Shown in pieces: positions 48,231-60,760 of a stretch of DNA of 64,000 nt. The position numbers were made by a program, and so were the translations under genes. This stretch comes from Parasponia andersonii (taxonomy: Eukaryota; Streptophyta; Magnoliopsida; Rosales; Cannabaceae). Numbering within the stretch: position 1 is the stretch's first letter; each line of letters begins with the position of its first letter. The notes under the pieces are model-generated. The model searched no databases, was not told the DNA's origin, and worked only from the letters and a program-made list of their open reading frames with translations. The stretch is taken from the NCBI GenBank assembly GCA_002914805.1, contig JXTB01000223.1:167267-231266 (forward strand), written 5' to 3'.

Positions 48231-48863
48231 TTAAGCACTTCTCTCCAACATTTCCTTGAATCTCCTAGCCGACTCTTGCTTCTCCAAAATGAACTTAGCA
48301 TGGCAATTGGCAATGAACAAATCAGCCAGCTTATCAATGTCATCATGATTTGCGGCATCCCCAGCCGTCTGATCAAGATCATGTTGATCTCCTGCGTCGC
48401 ACCCACCTGACTTGCCGTGCACCTTCTTCTCCTCAAGCCATTGTAAGTACCCAGAGAGCTGCGAGTCAATGATATTATCATGATCCTGATCATGAACACA
48501 ACACTGCTGCCCCGTTGGTTTCACAGAGTTCCGCGTGGAGTCGCAGTAGAACTGGACCCCACTCGCCGTCGCCGGAGGCAAGTGGTCGTAAACCGGCGCC
48601 GGAACGGGAAGCACGTGCGAATATTTGGAGGAGCAAAAGTTGTAGTGGAGCCTGAAAGAGCCGAAGAAGATGCTCTTAGTGGCTTTGTTCTTGTTCTTGT
48701 TCTTGTTCTTCGTTAAGGGGTGGATAATCAGGTGCATCGTTTGGGTTTCTCTTATGGTGTGGACTACAATGGAGATGGTTTTTGATTTGGCGGCGGACAG
48801 GGCCCGGAGAAAGCGGCGCACGTGGCAAGAGACCAGAGTGTGGATAAGGGTCTTGAGCTTCAT
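48231..48863 (-). CDS. DUF761 / cotton-fibre-type protein
   Basis: A single-exon frame of 210 residues starting at ATG (48863). The C terminus (residues 174-210, with DDIDKLADLFIANCHAKF then LEKQESARRFKEMLERS) is the DUF761 motif of the plant cotton-fibre-expressed family. SGYLQWLEEK (137-146), with its YLQWLEEK core, is also frequent in that family. The N terminus has a basic, hydrophobic stretch (KTLIHTLVSCHVRRFLRALSAAKSK) without a clear signal peptide. The middle is low-complexity, including a Lys-Asn repeat encoded by a hexanucleotide microsatellite (residues 52-60). The biochemical role of DUF761 proteins is not established. The gene is richer in G+C than its flanks. A TATA-like sequence lies about 160 bp upstream. 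Confidence 0.88.
   Translation of the reverse strand: MKLKTLIHTLVSCHVRRFLRALSAAKSKTISIVVHTIRETQTMHLIIHPLTKNKNKNKNKATKSIFFGSFRLHYNFCSSKYSHVLPVPAPVYDHLPPATASGVQFYCDSTRNSVKPTGQQCCVHDQDHDNIIDSQLSGYLQWLEEKKVHGKSGGCDAGDQHDLDQTAGDAANHDDIDKLADLFIANCHAKFILEKQESARRFKEMLERSA
48685..48710 (-). repeat. Coding TTCTTG hexanucleotide microsatellite
   Basis: Four-plus units of TTCTTG on the plus strand encode alternating Lys-Asn in the DUF761 protein. Length changes here would stay in frame. Confidence 0.9.
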
Positions 48864-49021
48864 AATGGATGAGATTGGTGATGAGGATGAAGATGAAGAA
48901 GAGGGTCAGCGTTTGAGCCACAAGAATTGAAGAAGGTGTTGGGGTTTTGGATTACTGGGGGATGGATCTCCAANGGTTCTATGGTAGGATTTGGGGAATT
49001 GATTGAAATGGATATTGGAGA

Positions 49022-49029
49022 CATATAAA
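49022..49029 (-). promoter_or_regulatory. TATA-like box of the DUF761 gene
   Basis: TTTATATG on the minus strand lies about 160 bp upstream of the start codon. An ambiguous base sits between them at 48974. Confidence 0.45.
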
Positions 49030-50547
49030 GGATTTTGATTACCTATTTGCCCCTTGACTTTTGGTTTTTTAAAGGTATGCCATTGCTTGCTTTTTGCTAA
49101 TTTGGGAGTTTGTAAAATTTCTTATAACCCTTTTTCTATGAATAGAGGACTCAATTTGCCGGCTGGAATTTTGAAGCTTGTCATACTCTATCATGACTGA
49201 AATCTCACATGTCCGAGACTAATCTTATGTATATCATCAAATTCGGTCTTAGCTGGTATATTTTATGACCTAGGACTATACATGGTCCTGAAATTTAATA
49301 GAAGTGTGATAGAATCATAAAAATAATTGGGAACTCACAAATTACATATGATAATGGTATGCTTAGTTGGAAAGAAATTGAGACACGAAAATAAGTAAAG
49401 AAAATTTAAATCCGTTCTAACAAAAGTTTATATATGAACTTGTATCATCTTATCCTCTATTGAATTTTGTTGTTTCTTTTTATTCAATATTATGTATTTG
49501 AATCACATCATCTTAGAATATTGAAAAAAAAAATCATGGAGTCTTAAAAATAACAAGATATATATATATATATATAGCTCTAAATTAATACAATGTGGAA
49601 TGAATAGAGATTAGATGAAACATAGCGTCAATACATTTGCTGGATAAAAACCATGAATATCAAATTTGGACAGAAAATTTGAATTCATCCTCATAAAAAA
49701 TTTGTGTATTAATTTTGGTTATATTGTATTTAATTTCAATAATAAATTTCATGTGAGACCTAATACATTTAAATCACACGTCTTAAACTTGTAACTGTAA
49801 ACAATAATCTTCTTTCATGAAATGTAGATAATAAGTTGTAACTTGTAAACACAATAATAAGATATATAAGAGAGACATGCCACGAAGACAACGACAATAT
49901 AAGGTCTAATAAGACAATAACAACAAGCGTTATGAGTATTTTATGAATAAATATAAAGAAAATAATTAAATATATTTTTTTTATTCTTTTTTACATTTTT
50001 TAGTTTCATTGTTTAACACATAAATTTTACTATTTAATTTAATATTTTAATAATATACTAAATTATAATAAAATTTACGTATCAAATAATAAGATAAAAA
50101 AAAATATAAAAAAGAGTATTAAAAAAATATAAAAGGAGTATTATTAGCATTTTTTGGCATAAAATAATGCACAAGAATGAAATTGTTTCAAAATGATGGC
50201 AGTACTGTAATTAACAGACAAAGTCATGGGTAGTCATGGAATAATTTAGTAATGACGTCTCCTGCTGGCGCCAGGATCCCAAGACAATGTAATTATGTGT
50301 ATTTTAATAATGATAATCAACTGCAGAACGGCGACTTAGGCATAAAGTTCGCTGAAATTACGAGCTCAAGGAATATGATAATGTAAAAGTTGCTAATGTT
50401 GCAAGTCGCCGGACTCCTGTCCTGATTAGCGTTCAATGCCATTTTATTAAATTTAAATTTTTGTTTGTTTTAAATTTCTGGGTCTCTTCCAAAAATTGTC
50501 TTTCTTGTTTTGATTTGTATATTCTTGTATTTAGCAAAAAATATTTG
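49030..50547. other. AT-rich intergenic DNA, no gene seen
   Basis: A TA run lies near 49557-49577. The segment 50260-50420 is slightly richer in G+C but has no open frame or element boundary that I recognise. Confidence 0.5.
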
Positions 50548-52576
50548 TGTATTATTGAAACGTAATAAGATCCTAGAGAACCTAAATAAGATCTATGATA
50601 ACCTAATTTTTTTTAAGGGTAATATGATCATTTGATCAGAGTAGTTTTTTAAAAAAATTAAATTATATATATAATTTCCTCTCTTTTCTCTTTTCCTTTC
50701 CTCGACGTACCTGTCTCTCTCTCCCTCTCTCTTGATCGAAGACCAGAGGAGCTGCCGCCACTGCTCCGAGCTTTGTTCGGTCCGCTGGCTACCCAGCGTG
50801 AGCTCGCCGCGTCGCCAGGGTCCCGCGAAGTTGTCGAACTCTCCCTCTCAGAAAACACCATTTTTGGCCGTTTGGAGCTTTTCATCAGCCGTTTCGGACC
50901 ATTTCAGGTCATGTTCTTAGGCTTGTTAGGTTTGTATCGACGAGAGAAACCTCAATATATATATTTCACGATCTCATTTTCTTAGATTGAAAGTTGCCAT
51001 TTTTGGGTGTTTTAAGTTTCGAATTTTAGTTTTTGATATAACTGTTAGAATTCATTTTTGTTATCTTTTTTGGAATATACTTAGAAAATAGAAAAGTTTG
51101 ATATTTATTGACTATATTTAGTGATCGGTACGAAAATTAATATCTAATAACTTAGATTTTGTCTTGCTTTGTGTGTTATTGATTCGGTGTTGGCCCAAAT
51201 CTGAATTGTTCGAGTCATGTATCTAACTTAGCTATTTTGGACATTAGGAATTCAATGGAGAGATCCCTTCATTGATTTGAAGTTTTATTGAGAAGTTGAT
51301 TTTTCCCAAGTGAGCGATTGATGGCGTGGAATTAGTTCCTGACCCTCCGAACGATCGTCCAATCGGCACCTTGAGCATCCAATAGAGTGATATCGCTATT
51401 CTACTGAGGTAGGGATTTGTTACTTTTCTTTTACGTCATTTTGAATAAAACTTATTTTCTGCAATATATGAGAACAAATGTGATTTTAGAACTTTTAAAT
51501 ATCTGTGATGAAATTGAATGGTATGATTTATATATTGGATTATTTTGAGACTAGTCTGAGTACATGTTATTTTCGAGATATATTAAAATAGGGCCATTAT
51601 GCTGCCTATTTTTCTATAAAATTTAATTAATCATTTTTAAAAACCAGAGCATCATTTGAACTTAAATTATTGCATAGTTGTTTTTACACATCAGTTTAGA
51701 ATACACATATCATAGGATCACATATGAGTCCCAAGTTAGCATCATGGGGTTTTTACAGTGTGGCGTTATGGCCCCACCGACGGTGCAGTGTCTGTGAACC
51801 CGTGCGAAGTATTTCTTCTGATTACCTTCCCATTTGGCAGACATATGCAATGCAGTTGCCTCTCCAGGTTTTGGTAGGCGATATATGGGTGTCCCTTCCA
51901 GTTACGGGCTAGGTGTCAGACAGACTGTATGACACACATAATGCCAACATCCTAGTTTCCATTGATAAGAAGTGATAAACTCATAGGTATGGATAGATTT
52001 GTGTCATGTGTTTGTGGACTGATTAATTTTCATATGTCATGTTTTCTATATATCTATATATATGTATGTGTATACAGACTATCGGTTTGAATATTTTTAT
52101 TTATATACACATATATAGTTTTGCAAAAGTGTTTTGGATTAAACTAACTATGCAGGAGCTTTCCATCGCTAAAAAGGATTTTACATGAAGTAATAGCTTT
52201 CCTACTGAGCTTTCGAGATCACCCATTCTATTTTTCCTCTCTTTCAAATGATTGTTCATTCGAGTCAGTTGTCTCATTGGCTAGGCAAGTCGCTTAGCTT
52301 ACGCTTCTTGTCCTATCTCTCTTCGGTTGGTTCTTATACCTTGTTTTATTTTATTTTTTCTCATGTCTATCTATTTAGTTAAATTTTTTGTTCATGCTGA
52401 GTGATTGTATGAGGATATTAATACTACTATTTGAGGATTTGGATAATAAATGGGACATTATTGTTCCCAAGGAGTATATTTTTAAGTACTTGGAATTTTG
52501 ATATACTCTATACATTGATGTTAGAGTTCGTGACCTGAATTCTATTTATTCAGTCTGAAATCTTCGTGGTGCGACA
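50548..52576 (+). mobile_element. Non-coding long-LTR family, copy 3 (diverged)
   Basis: It has the same layout as copy 2: a G+C-rich leader (about 50690-50950), a GAGGTAGGGATTTG block (51405), then AAAAACCAGAGCATCATTTG against AAAAATCAGAGCATGTCTAG, CATAGGATCACATATGAGTC against a similar stretch near 40715, TGTGAACCCGTGCGAAG against CGTAAACCCGCGCGAG, and AAACTAACTATGCAGG against ACTAACTATGTAGG. The likely right end is CGTGGTGCGACA at 52576, resembling the GGGTCGTGACA end of copy 2. I found no target duplication, so the left boundary is a guess. Open frames in it are short and probably not translated. Confidence 0.6.
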
Positions 52577-55500
52577 TATGTGGTATTTTTTGTAATTAGG
52601 AAAAAATTTGAGATCTATGGTAGTATGAACCCATTTTATTAGATCGTTTTTTTTTTCTATATAATTTTTTGTCCGTACACATATATATTTTAGGGTTTTG
52701 GGGATTCTATATATCTTGGCTTGGTTGTGTAAAACTTAACCTTCTATATCTTATTTTCAACATAGTGAAATTTCCTCATCTACCAGTGGTTTTTTCCAAT
52801 TATGGTTTTCTACTTAAATCTGTGTGTTCTTGTTTTTTTTTTTATTATTTTGTCAATTATCGTTTATTAATTCTTAACAATTGATTTTTGGACTTTCTGA
52901 CTTAAGATTTACGAAAATACATTTAATCAACACAAAAATTTTATTACACTAAGTTTTTATACAATTTAACTATGTTTTATTGAATTTTAATTGGTGTATC
53001 TTTCTTAATAAATTAAGTTAAAGATGAGCTTCCTTTTATATAAAATTTCTAATGATTCAATAGCTAAAATGGAAAAAATCCAAGTACTTGGTTTTTCTTG
53101 AATTTTGTAAAATTCTTTATTTATATTAATTTATACTCAAAATTACTAAAAATCACGGCATTGAATTTTTCGATGTGACAAGATTTGCAGCCAACTGGAT
53201 GGGAAAAAATTAATAATGCAAATTTGTCATTTTTAACCACAATTTAATTTTCTCTATTTTTCTTTCCACTTTTTCGGGGTTTTTTTAAGTCATGTTCCAT
53301 CTGCAATTTTTAGCCCCAATCTCGTGTAAGTAAAGTTAGTAAAGAAAGTCACCCATATACTTGTAGAGTTGATAAGAAGCATGGACCCTTTGAAAATATG
53401 ATATGTCATTGGATATTTTGAGACCGGGATAGACTCAAATTTGAGCTAAAGCTATCCTCCATACAATTAGTTTTCACAAAAAGGACATTAATCAATACAT
53501 TTTGGATTTTCATGTAGAGTATGAACACATGAGACATTGACTATAGTGACTGAAGGTAAAAGAAAACAATAGAAACAAATAAATAAAAACATTGGTATTA
53601 AATTTATTTGGCGTTTGTTGTAGACTTTGGGTATGAAACATTGACTATGTTTATAGACAAGCCAAAAAGGAAAAAAATTTAATTATTGCAGGCAATAAAG
53701 ATAAAGGAAACATATATTGATATATGTTGAATGACTTGAGAGAAGTGATGGATAGATATGTAATGTCATTTACTAGATTTAATTATTTCTCTCTATAATG
53801 AGATCCAATGGTCAGATTTTAATGCACATTATCTTAATAGGGCTCACTTTCCAGGTTATTGTATTGATATAAGACATTATAACTTGTTGTTCTTAAACTG
53901 TATTAATCTAAAACATTTCTGACTTCTTAGCCAACTGGCCATGAAAGAGATAAATATATTTTTTTTTTCCCTATAGTTTCACGGAAACTGCTGAAGTTGG
54001 ACTTTGGTCTTATTTTTGGATAAGTTATCACACAAAGATATTTATGAAACCATTATTTAATTCATCCTTAATCCTATAGTATGTAGCAACCTTTCGGATT
54101 CGCTCAAATTTCCTGCTTAGAGGTTTTTTTTTTCCTTTCTATTTATTATTATTTTTTTGGGTTGATAAGGATCTTTTCTTTGTTAGAGTTAGTTTTGTCT
54201 GCTTGGCTTGATTTTGTTGGTCCGTGTTAATGTGGTTTGGTTCAGTCTTGCAGCATTTGTATTCCGTTAGTCCCATAAGCATTATTTTATTTTATTAGCA
54301 GGTAAAAAGTAACGTGCCAAACTTCTTATCAAGTTAACTTTCGAAAATTTCCCCAACTTTCCTCGTTTATAATATTATATTTTTCTAGATTAATGAGAAG
54401 TAAAATTGTTAGAAGATCTTCCAAAAAAATTAGTCTAGTTGTTCATATTTCATTAAAAAAAATTAAATAAAAAAATATCTTATAAGATTTTATCCCAACA
54501 CTTTTAAAAATAAGGTTATTAGAAGCTATGCCAAATAAGTCGGCAGTTAGAAAAGATATCACTTCGTAAAAGACAGAACCTTTGAAGAGGGATTGCAGGC
54601 CAAGCTAGCTTGATCAATTTGATTACGTTCCGTTCCATGTATATAAGCAGGCTCCAACTAAATTTACCACAGGGTTTCTTATTTATTTGAATAAAAATAC
54701 CTTTTATAGTAAACAAAAAGGATAATGGTTATTATTTGTAAAAATTTACAAGGTCATCTTTAGACGCAAAAATTGGAATCCAATAAACTAAAGAGATTTT
54801 TTGTGCAATGGAATAATATTGATAACATTTTTTCTATTGCTTTCTTGTTATTAATATTTTATTATGGTTATTTTTGGCTTAAACCCTATACCCATATTAT
54901 AATTACTAGAGGAATAATTAGAACGAGACAAGATTCATTTTTAATGTAAGAACTGAGATCTATGTGCATTTTTTTTGGGTACATTTTTACTATAATAAGG
55001 AGGAAAAATACAAAGTGATCTCACGTCTCTCATACTTTACAAAACTGATTCACATTATGTTTTTCTCTATCGTTATCCAAAATCAGATCCCTAATATCCA
55101 TTCTTTATATAGTAAGATAAATTATGTCAACCTAAGACGTGTAAGGAAATTAGTTTTGTTTTAACTTCTATTATTTGCTGCAATAATTCGATCTAAAAGC
55201 AGAATCATGATGAGATTGAGGAATTACATTCTCCCACCAGCAAATATTTTGTTAAAATCAAATCCTGCCAATGAATCATTAGAAGTACAAAAGGTATGAT
55301 TGTTAAATGTGATGTGTTTCTTCTGACATTATCAAGTGTGGGAAGAATCAAAACAAACATCATTGAAAGAAATAAAGCAAAGTGAAAAAAATAAAAAATA
55401 AAAACCTCAACCTAGCTAGCTAACTTTAGTCTGTAAAAAAAAGACACATTCAATCAAATTTTGAAGATTGGAAATACATCATATTTCCTTTAATATATTC

Positions 55501-57480
55501 CTTGAGAATCACTTGTCATTGTCACGGAAAGTCCCATGTAAAATAGCATTTCAACTTTTTGAGTTTTGAGCAATATATTTTTGAATATTTTCTCTTTCTT
55601 CTCTGTTTTCAGTGCTGAGAAGAAATCTTCTACGGCTATTGTTTGACTTGGTACTTACCACTTAGCTCCCACTGTCATCAATCACTTTCTGTTATGGCAA
55701 AATTATAGTAGTACAATGTATTGTGTACAACCCTCTTGAATTGAAAAATAAAAGGACAAAAAAGGAAAAAGGAAAAAGAGAAAATCTGCTTGTGAGAATC
55801 TTTAAAAGCATGTAAATGTACATTTTGCAGTCATCAATCACTTTATGTTATGGAAAATTAGAGTAGAGCAGGGAAGTTTTATCATCCCCTTGAATTCAAA
55901 ACCAAAAGAATAAAAGAGAAAAATGAAAACAAAAAAAAAGGGAGAAGAATAAGATTCTAAGAAGAAGAAAAGAAGACAGTATTAGAAGAATCTTTAAGAG
56001 GAGGCATACCATATTAAGGTACAATTTTGAATTTTCAACAAGACTATGCTAAGCATTAAGCCAGAACTACAAGTACCAGATAAAATGGAGCCTAGAATTG
56101 AAGGTGGCATAAAAATCTTGTGTACAAAGAAGTATGTGAAAAATTCTTAATAGAAAAGTTGATTCAACATCAAAAACAAGATTCAAAATATGAAGAAACT
56201 GATCAGTTTAGCATTGTTAAATGAACTCAAACTTCCTCCTCTTGTACTTTGTACTCACTTAGTGTCAACGGTATCTAAGCTATCCCTAACACTGAAAATT
56301 CCAAAAGATAGCAGAAGTACGCTGTGTTTCGGGTGCTTATCAGAGTTCTTGTTTCTTTTATGCAAAACATATTACAACGAAGGAGGGCCCAGAGAACATG
56401 GTCTACTGTGTACATCTTTAACTTTTTATCTTTCTAATATTCCACTTCTTTTTCTAAAGAAACCAAGTTATTCACACTCACAAAGTAGATAAGTGAAACT
56501 TGTAATTCTTATGTAGTACGCTTAGAAGAAGGAAAAAAGGAGAGAGACCATGTCACAAAGCTGAATATGGGTCATATCCCCAAAGCCAGTTCCCCCAAAA
56601 CTACCCAAAAGAACATAGTTTTTAAACGAAGTTTCATTTAGTATGTACAGTATTTTTCATCAAAATTTTGAATATAAGAAACATGAGTTACAATGTGTAC
56701 TTGCACGACAAACTAAGATCTCATCTTTCTTTTGGAGTGAACAAGTTTTTTTCTTTTGCTACACAGATATGAATGTATGAGTATACGTAATTATAGCTGT
56801 ATGATGATTAGAAAGGCTCATATTCTTATCACCCTTTGGAGGTGTTTGGAAAATATTACCGAAGATGGAATGAAATTTATAATTATACAGCCTAGAAATG
56901 ACTTCATCTCCAACAATCATTAGCACATGGTCAAGGTTAGGAACAAATAACTTTGAATGATATAATGCAGATCCCGCGTCTTTTTCATACATGGATTTGA
57001 TAGTTTCTTGCACATGACAGTGTTATTAGAGGTTGTCATGTGTGGTGGCATCATCGGTCACACTTTGATTTGATCTAGCCAACAACTTCCTAAGTTTGAG
57101 AAATATGATGTAAATGAGGTCAAATTTAATTACTTTAGCTTAAAGGTGTTGATTTCAATCTTTAGATGACACTTGTATGTTGCTAGTGTGAACAATTTCA
57201 CTTTTAAGAGCATACTCGATACCAGGTCTTGTTCCCTAATATTGAGGAATACATAATCAACCGCAATGTTTGATCAAATCAAAATCATTGTGGATTATAA
57301 GATCGGTGATTATGAGCTCACCAATAACTAAGTGACATAGTGGCCATAGTCACTCAGGTAAACACGTAAAAATTGAAAAAAAAAAAAACGTTAAAATCTA
57401 TTAATTTAAATTGATTGTCAAAATAACCATATTTTCCCTTTCAATTCTCATTGACAACTAATAAGCAAGGGATTATAGGC
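52577..57480. other. AT-rich intergenic DNA, no gene identified
   Basis: No coding family is recognisable. The 100-codon plus-strand frame at 56190-56492 starts with ATG but resembles nothing I know and has an AT-driven composition. A tandem duplication lies within (next entry). Confidence 0.5.
55674..56000. repeat. Tandem duplication with a period of about 156 bp
   Basis: Units start at 55674 and 55830 with GTCATCAATCACTTT(C/A)TGTT, and both contain CCTTGAATT(G/C)AAAA, an A/G-rich run and GAATCTTTAA. Confidence 0.75.
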
Positions 57481-57484
57481 GCTC

Positions 57485-57990
57485 TTAGCAAAATAGCCAA
57501 ATTTTGAGACCATTTGAAATAAATTTCTGAATTTTAAAATATAGAGAAAAAATCGGTATATCAATAGATATACAAAGTATAAAATCTGGCTTACCCCTTA
57601 TAAAAACAAATATACACAATATATAAACTAAAACAAAAATATTAGTGGATATAACAAATATAAAAATATATACACTTGAATATTTAGCTATAAAATCAAA
57701 AAAATTGACAAATTAGTAGTGTCAAAATAGGTCGGTGTAGATATGACATAATTATAAACCGGCACAGTATGACATATTACGATTAGTAGCATGCCCAGCA
57801 TAGTACAACATAATTAATTACCGTGCACGGGCCAACATGATATGATAAATAAATATGCCCTGGCTTGGGCCAGTATGACACATGGCACGATAGGTATGAA
57901 TAATAGATAAAGTAGGTACAGTTAGAAAAAATAATTAGTTTGCAAAAAAATACTTAATCATGCATAATTTTAATACAAATCAGTGAAGAG
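57485..57990. repeat. Two adjoining dispersed repeats
   Basis: About 57485-57705 is a reversed relative of 34580-34800 (TAGCTATAAAATC end, GTATATACA-type units). About 57725-57920 is made of related units around GGCACAGTATGACA, GCCCAGCATAGTAC, GGGCCAACATGATA and GGGCCAGTATGACACATGGC, an old, partly inverted array. Confidence 0.5.
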
Positions 57991-58248
57991 ATCCCAAATA
58001 AACCAAGGAAAGTTCATCACAATTTAAGAGTTTGTAATAAAAACCAGTGAAGTTGCAATATAGCATAGGGATGCATTTTTTAACTGTCTTCCTGCCTTCA
58101 TTTTAGTAGTTCGAATTCTTATAGCTATATTTTAGCTTTAGGCTCTCTTTGTCGACAATTGGTTATTGATGCATTGGGCTGTGCTAGCAAGTAGACAACA
58201 CTAAGCTAAAAGTTGGAATAGAATAGATCGAGCCCTTGTAGCTACTTG

Positions 58249-59794
58249 TGTTAGAATTATGCCCCAAAAGTGTTTATTATTTATGGATATTTATTGAATA
58301 TTTTGAATATTTGATAAAATTATAATTCATGCATAGTATTTCTAATAATGTTTTGATTATTGGTACAATAGTAAATGTCATAACGATTCCATGATTTCTT
58401 TATTAGAGAAATATTTCAATAAAGTTATTTATTAAAGTTGGAACATATTTTTTCTAATTGAATCAAATAAGATTATTCACAACTAATAACAGAAGTCATT
58501 TCTCTTGGATCGTATTGCAAGGTATTGTGTATTTATAGTGTATCTTAATCTATATTGGTATGACCATGTACAAAAATTCTTGGTATGTAAATATTGAACT
58601 TAGACCATGTGAAATATATTTTTATTTTAAGTATCATTGACAAGAACATATTCTCACAAACTAGATGATTAATGCATATCTTTTTTAATTTCGAAATAAG
58701 TGATGAACCCATGTTTATAACTTATATTATTTGAAATGTTAAAAGGTATAGATTAAGAAATTAACGATCTAGATCTTGACATTTTAGTAATACATTATTA
58801 TGCGCATTGGGAACATGTGTTTATAGATATAGAATTTACAATTCTATTATATAGAGAAGTGAATACCACCTTGAGGAGCTCTAAGATTTGGATGATTTAA
58901 ATCTCAGCTAAGGAATTAATAAAATTAGATATTTTATTAATTAAAGATTTTTTATAAGTCTGGTCATCCATTAGATAGTCTTATATCAAAAAATTCTCAG
59001 ATATAATTGAAAAGACAAAATGGTAATTTTATCTAACTCTAATTATTGGCATTCATATGGGAATACATATGCATATGTTAATTATCTAATGGATATAATT
59101 TTATATAAAGTATTTTGTAATATTTATTTAATTTAAGAGTAAAGGTTAGACATTTAGTGGAATAAGTTCATAACTAATAGTACAAGTTCACTTGTCTTAA
59201 GAGTTAATTGTAAATATACATTTATCTATTAAGCTTGAATTAAATAGATCTAGTTGGGTCCCTAACTTACACCAACATCTTGGGCTGCATGAGATCAATT
59301 TCGCTCAAACAGTTTTTCGTGTAATTACACAAAAAGGGAGAAAAAAGCCAGACTAATAGGTAGGCTAGTGATTTTTGGCCAGCCTATAGCCCCTAAGGTT
59401 AGCCAAAAATCTCCTTAAGGAGTAGGATCCTCCTCTTTCCTGCCTTGTGTAGTGATTCAGTTTTGATTAAAAATATTAGTTTGGCTGCTTCACAGAAAAC
59501 TAAGAGAAAAGTGAGAGAAAGAAATTCTTGGAGCCACCGTAGGAGGCCATTAGAGTTTTTGGATTCTCATTTGAAGGTTGATCAAGATCGAGGTGTCTAC
59601 TCACCTCTGTATTTATAAGCTTAGTGTATAGGAAGGAAGACTCACTGATTAAAGTACACGTTTTCTTACATGTATTTAGATCATAACAAAGATCCTTAAA
59701 GGTTTTATAAAAAACTATAATCCATAAAAAATTTTGTTTTCCATGCTTCTACTCATCTTTGATTTTGTTATATTTTTCGTAAATAATATCAACA
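58249..59794 (+). mobile_element. Ty1/copia LTR (5' LTR remnant)
   Basis: It starts TGTTAGAATTATGCCCC and ends ATATCAACA, forming the TGTTG/CAACA-type inverted ends of copia LTRs. It is followed directly by a primer-binding-site remnant. It is 1,546 bp, AT-rich on the left and moderately G+C-richer on the right (about 59270-59620), as in long copia LTRs. No gag/pol follows. The downstream sequence turns into a foldback repeat at about 59876, so the element is truncated just inside its 5' LTR. No second LTR was seen. Confidence 0.75.
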
Positions 59795-59808
59795 ATTTGG
59801 TAGAGCCT
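59795..59808 (+). other. Copia primer-binding site with a 2-bp deletion
   Basis: ATTTGGTAGAGCCT sits immediately after the LTR end. It equals the usual plant copia start ATTTGGTATCAGAGCC (complementary to initiator tRNA-Met) except that TC is missing. Confidence 0.75.
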
Positions 59809-59875
59809 AAGATTGTTGAAAAGCCGAAAGATATGAGAAGTAAGATAGGCATACCTGATTTCCCTGTTCTTTATT

Positions 59876-60463
59876 GGGCTTTTTACATAAATCTAGGCAT
59901 ACAGTCTAAAGTTTTTAAAAAAAATACCGAATAGGCTGAAATTTTAAAAACTTTTCAGTCTTATTTAGAAAAATTACCCTTTTTAATAATATTTAAAAAA
60001 AATACAATTTTTTAAAAATTGATATTTTTTAAAGGTATTAGAGGCAAGTAGTCTAATTACCTCAAGAGGTTTTTTGTTATGAGAAGTTCTAAGTTTTCAG
60101 ATTTATGGAGAAGCTAAGGAGGGTGATATGCTTATTTGGAAACTTGAATAACTGCGTTTAGTTATGCTTAACTTCTTGGATTTAGCATTCCGATGGGTCA
60201 AAAAATGCAAAACTCGTAACAAATTCAGATTCCCATTCTCATGCCCAATAACTCCCCATACCAAACAACCTAAAGTAACTTGACCAATTACCTCAAGTAT
60301 CTTATTAATTATTGAATAATGATATTTTTACAAATATTTTTAAAAGTTGTATTTTTCTAAAGAGTGCTTAGAATTTCAAAAAGTTGGAAAATATGAAAAA
60401 TCCAGGATTTTTCAATTATTTTTTTAACTTTACCATAAAATTAAAAAAAAAAATCAAATTTCC
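59876..60463. repeat. Foldback-type dispersed repeat, copy E, with nested insert
   Basis: The left half starts GGGCTTTTTACATAAATCTAGG, the right half ends ATCAAATTTCC. Between them, 60068-60270 is an insert whose ends are inverted: GGTTTTTTGTTATGAGAAGTT against GGTTGTTTGGTATGGGGAGTT. The insert is about 203 bp and non-coding, probably a small MITE in the centre of the older repeat. Confidence 0.65.
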
Positions 60464-60760
60464 TTTTGTTTTATTCAGCAAAAAGTGGGTAAGCTTGGAA
60501 TAGAAACCACGGGGGCATATATATGAGGTTGACTAGTTATTTGAGTATTTTTTAGTCTAAAATTTAGTATATGACCAAACTTATAAGTTTATAATTAAAT
60601 GTTCAATTCACTTAATAATAAAAATAGAAATAGAATATATTCCACAATTAAAATTTTTTAAAAAATAAATATTTAGCTATAACTTTTAAAACACGTACCT
60701 AAATCAATTTAAAAAAATTGGGCTTCCACTTAATTTCTCATATATATCTCGTAGGGCTAT

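Noticed and set aside
48676..48921. 81-codon minus-strand frame upstream of and overlapping the DUF761 gene, with a signal-peptide-like start
   Set aside because: Its first codon is GTG, not ATG, and it lies out of frame over the start of the DUF761 frame. No family match. Taken as a shadow.
50658..50985. Overlapping short frames on both strands
   Set aside because: They fall in the leader of the third long-LTR copy and reflect its composition rather than coding.
56190..56492. 100-codon ATG-started plus-strand frame
   Set aside because: Hydrophobic, AT-driven composition and no family that I recognise. No promoter or splice context. Not called a gene.
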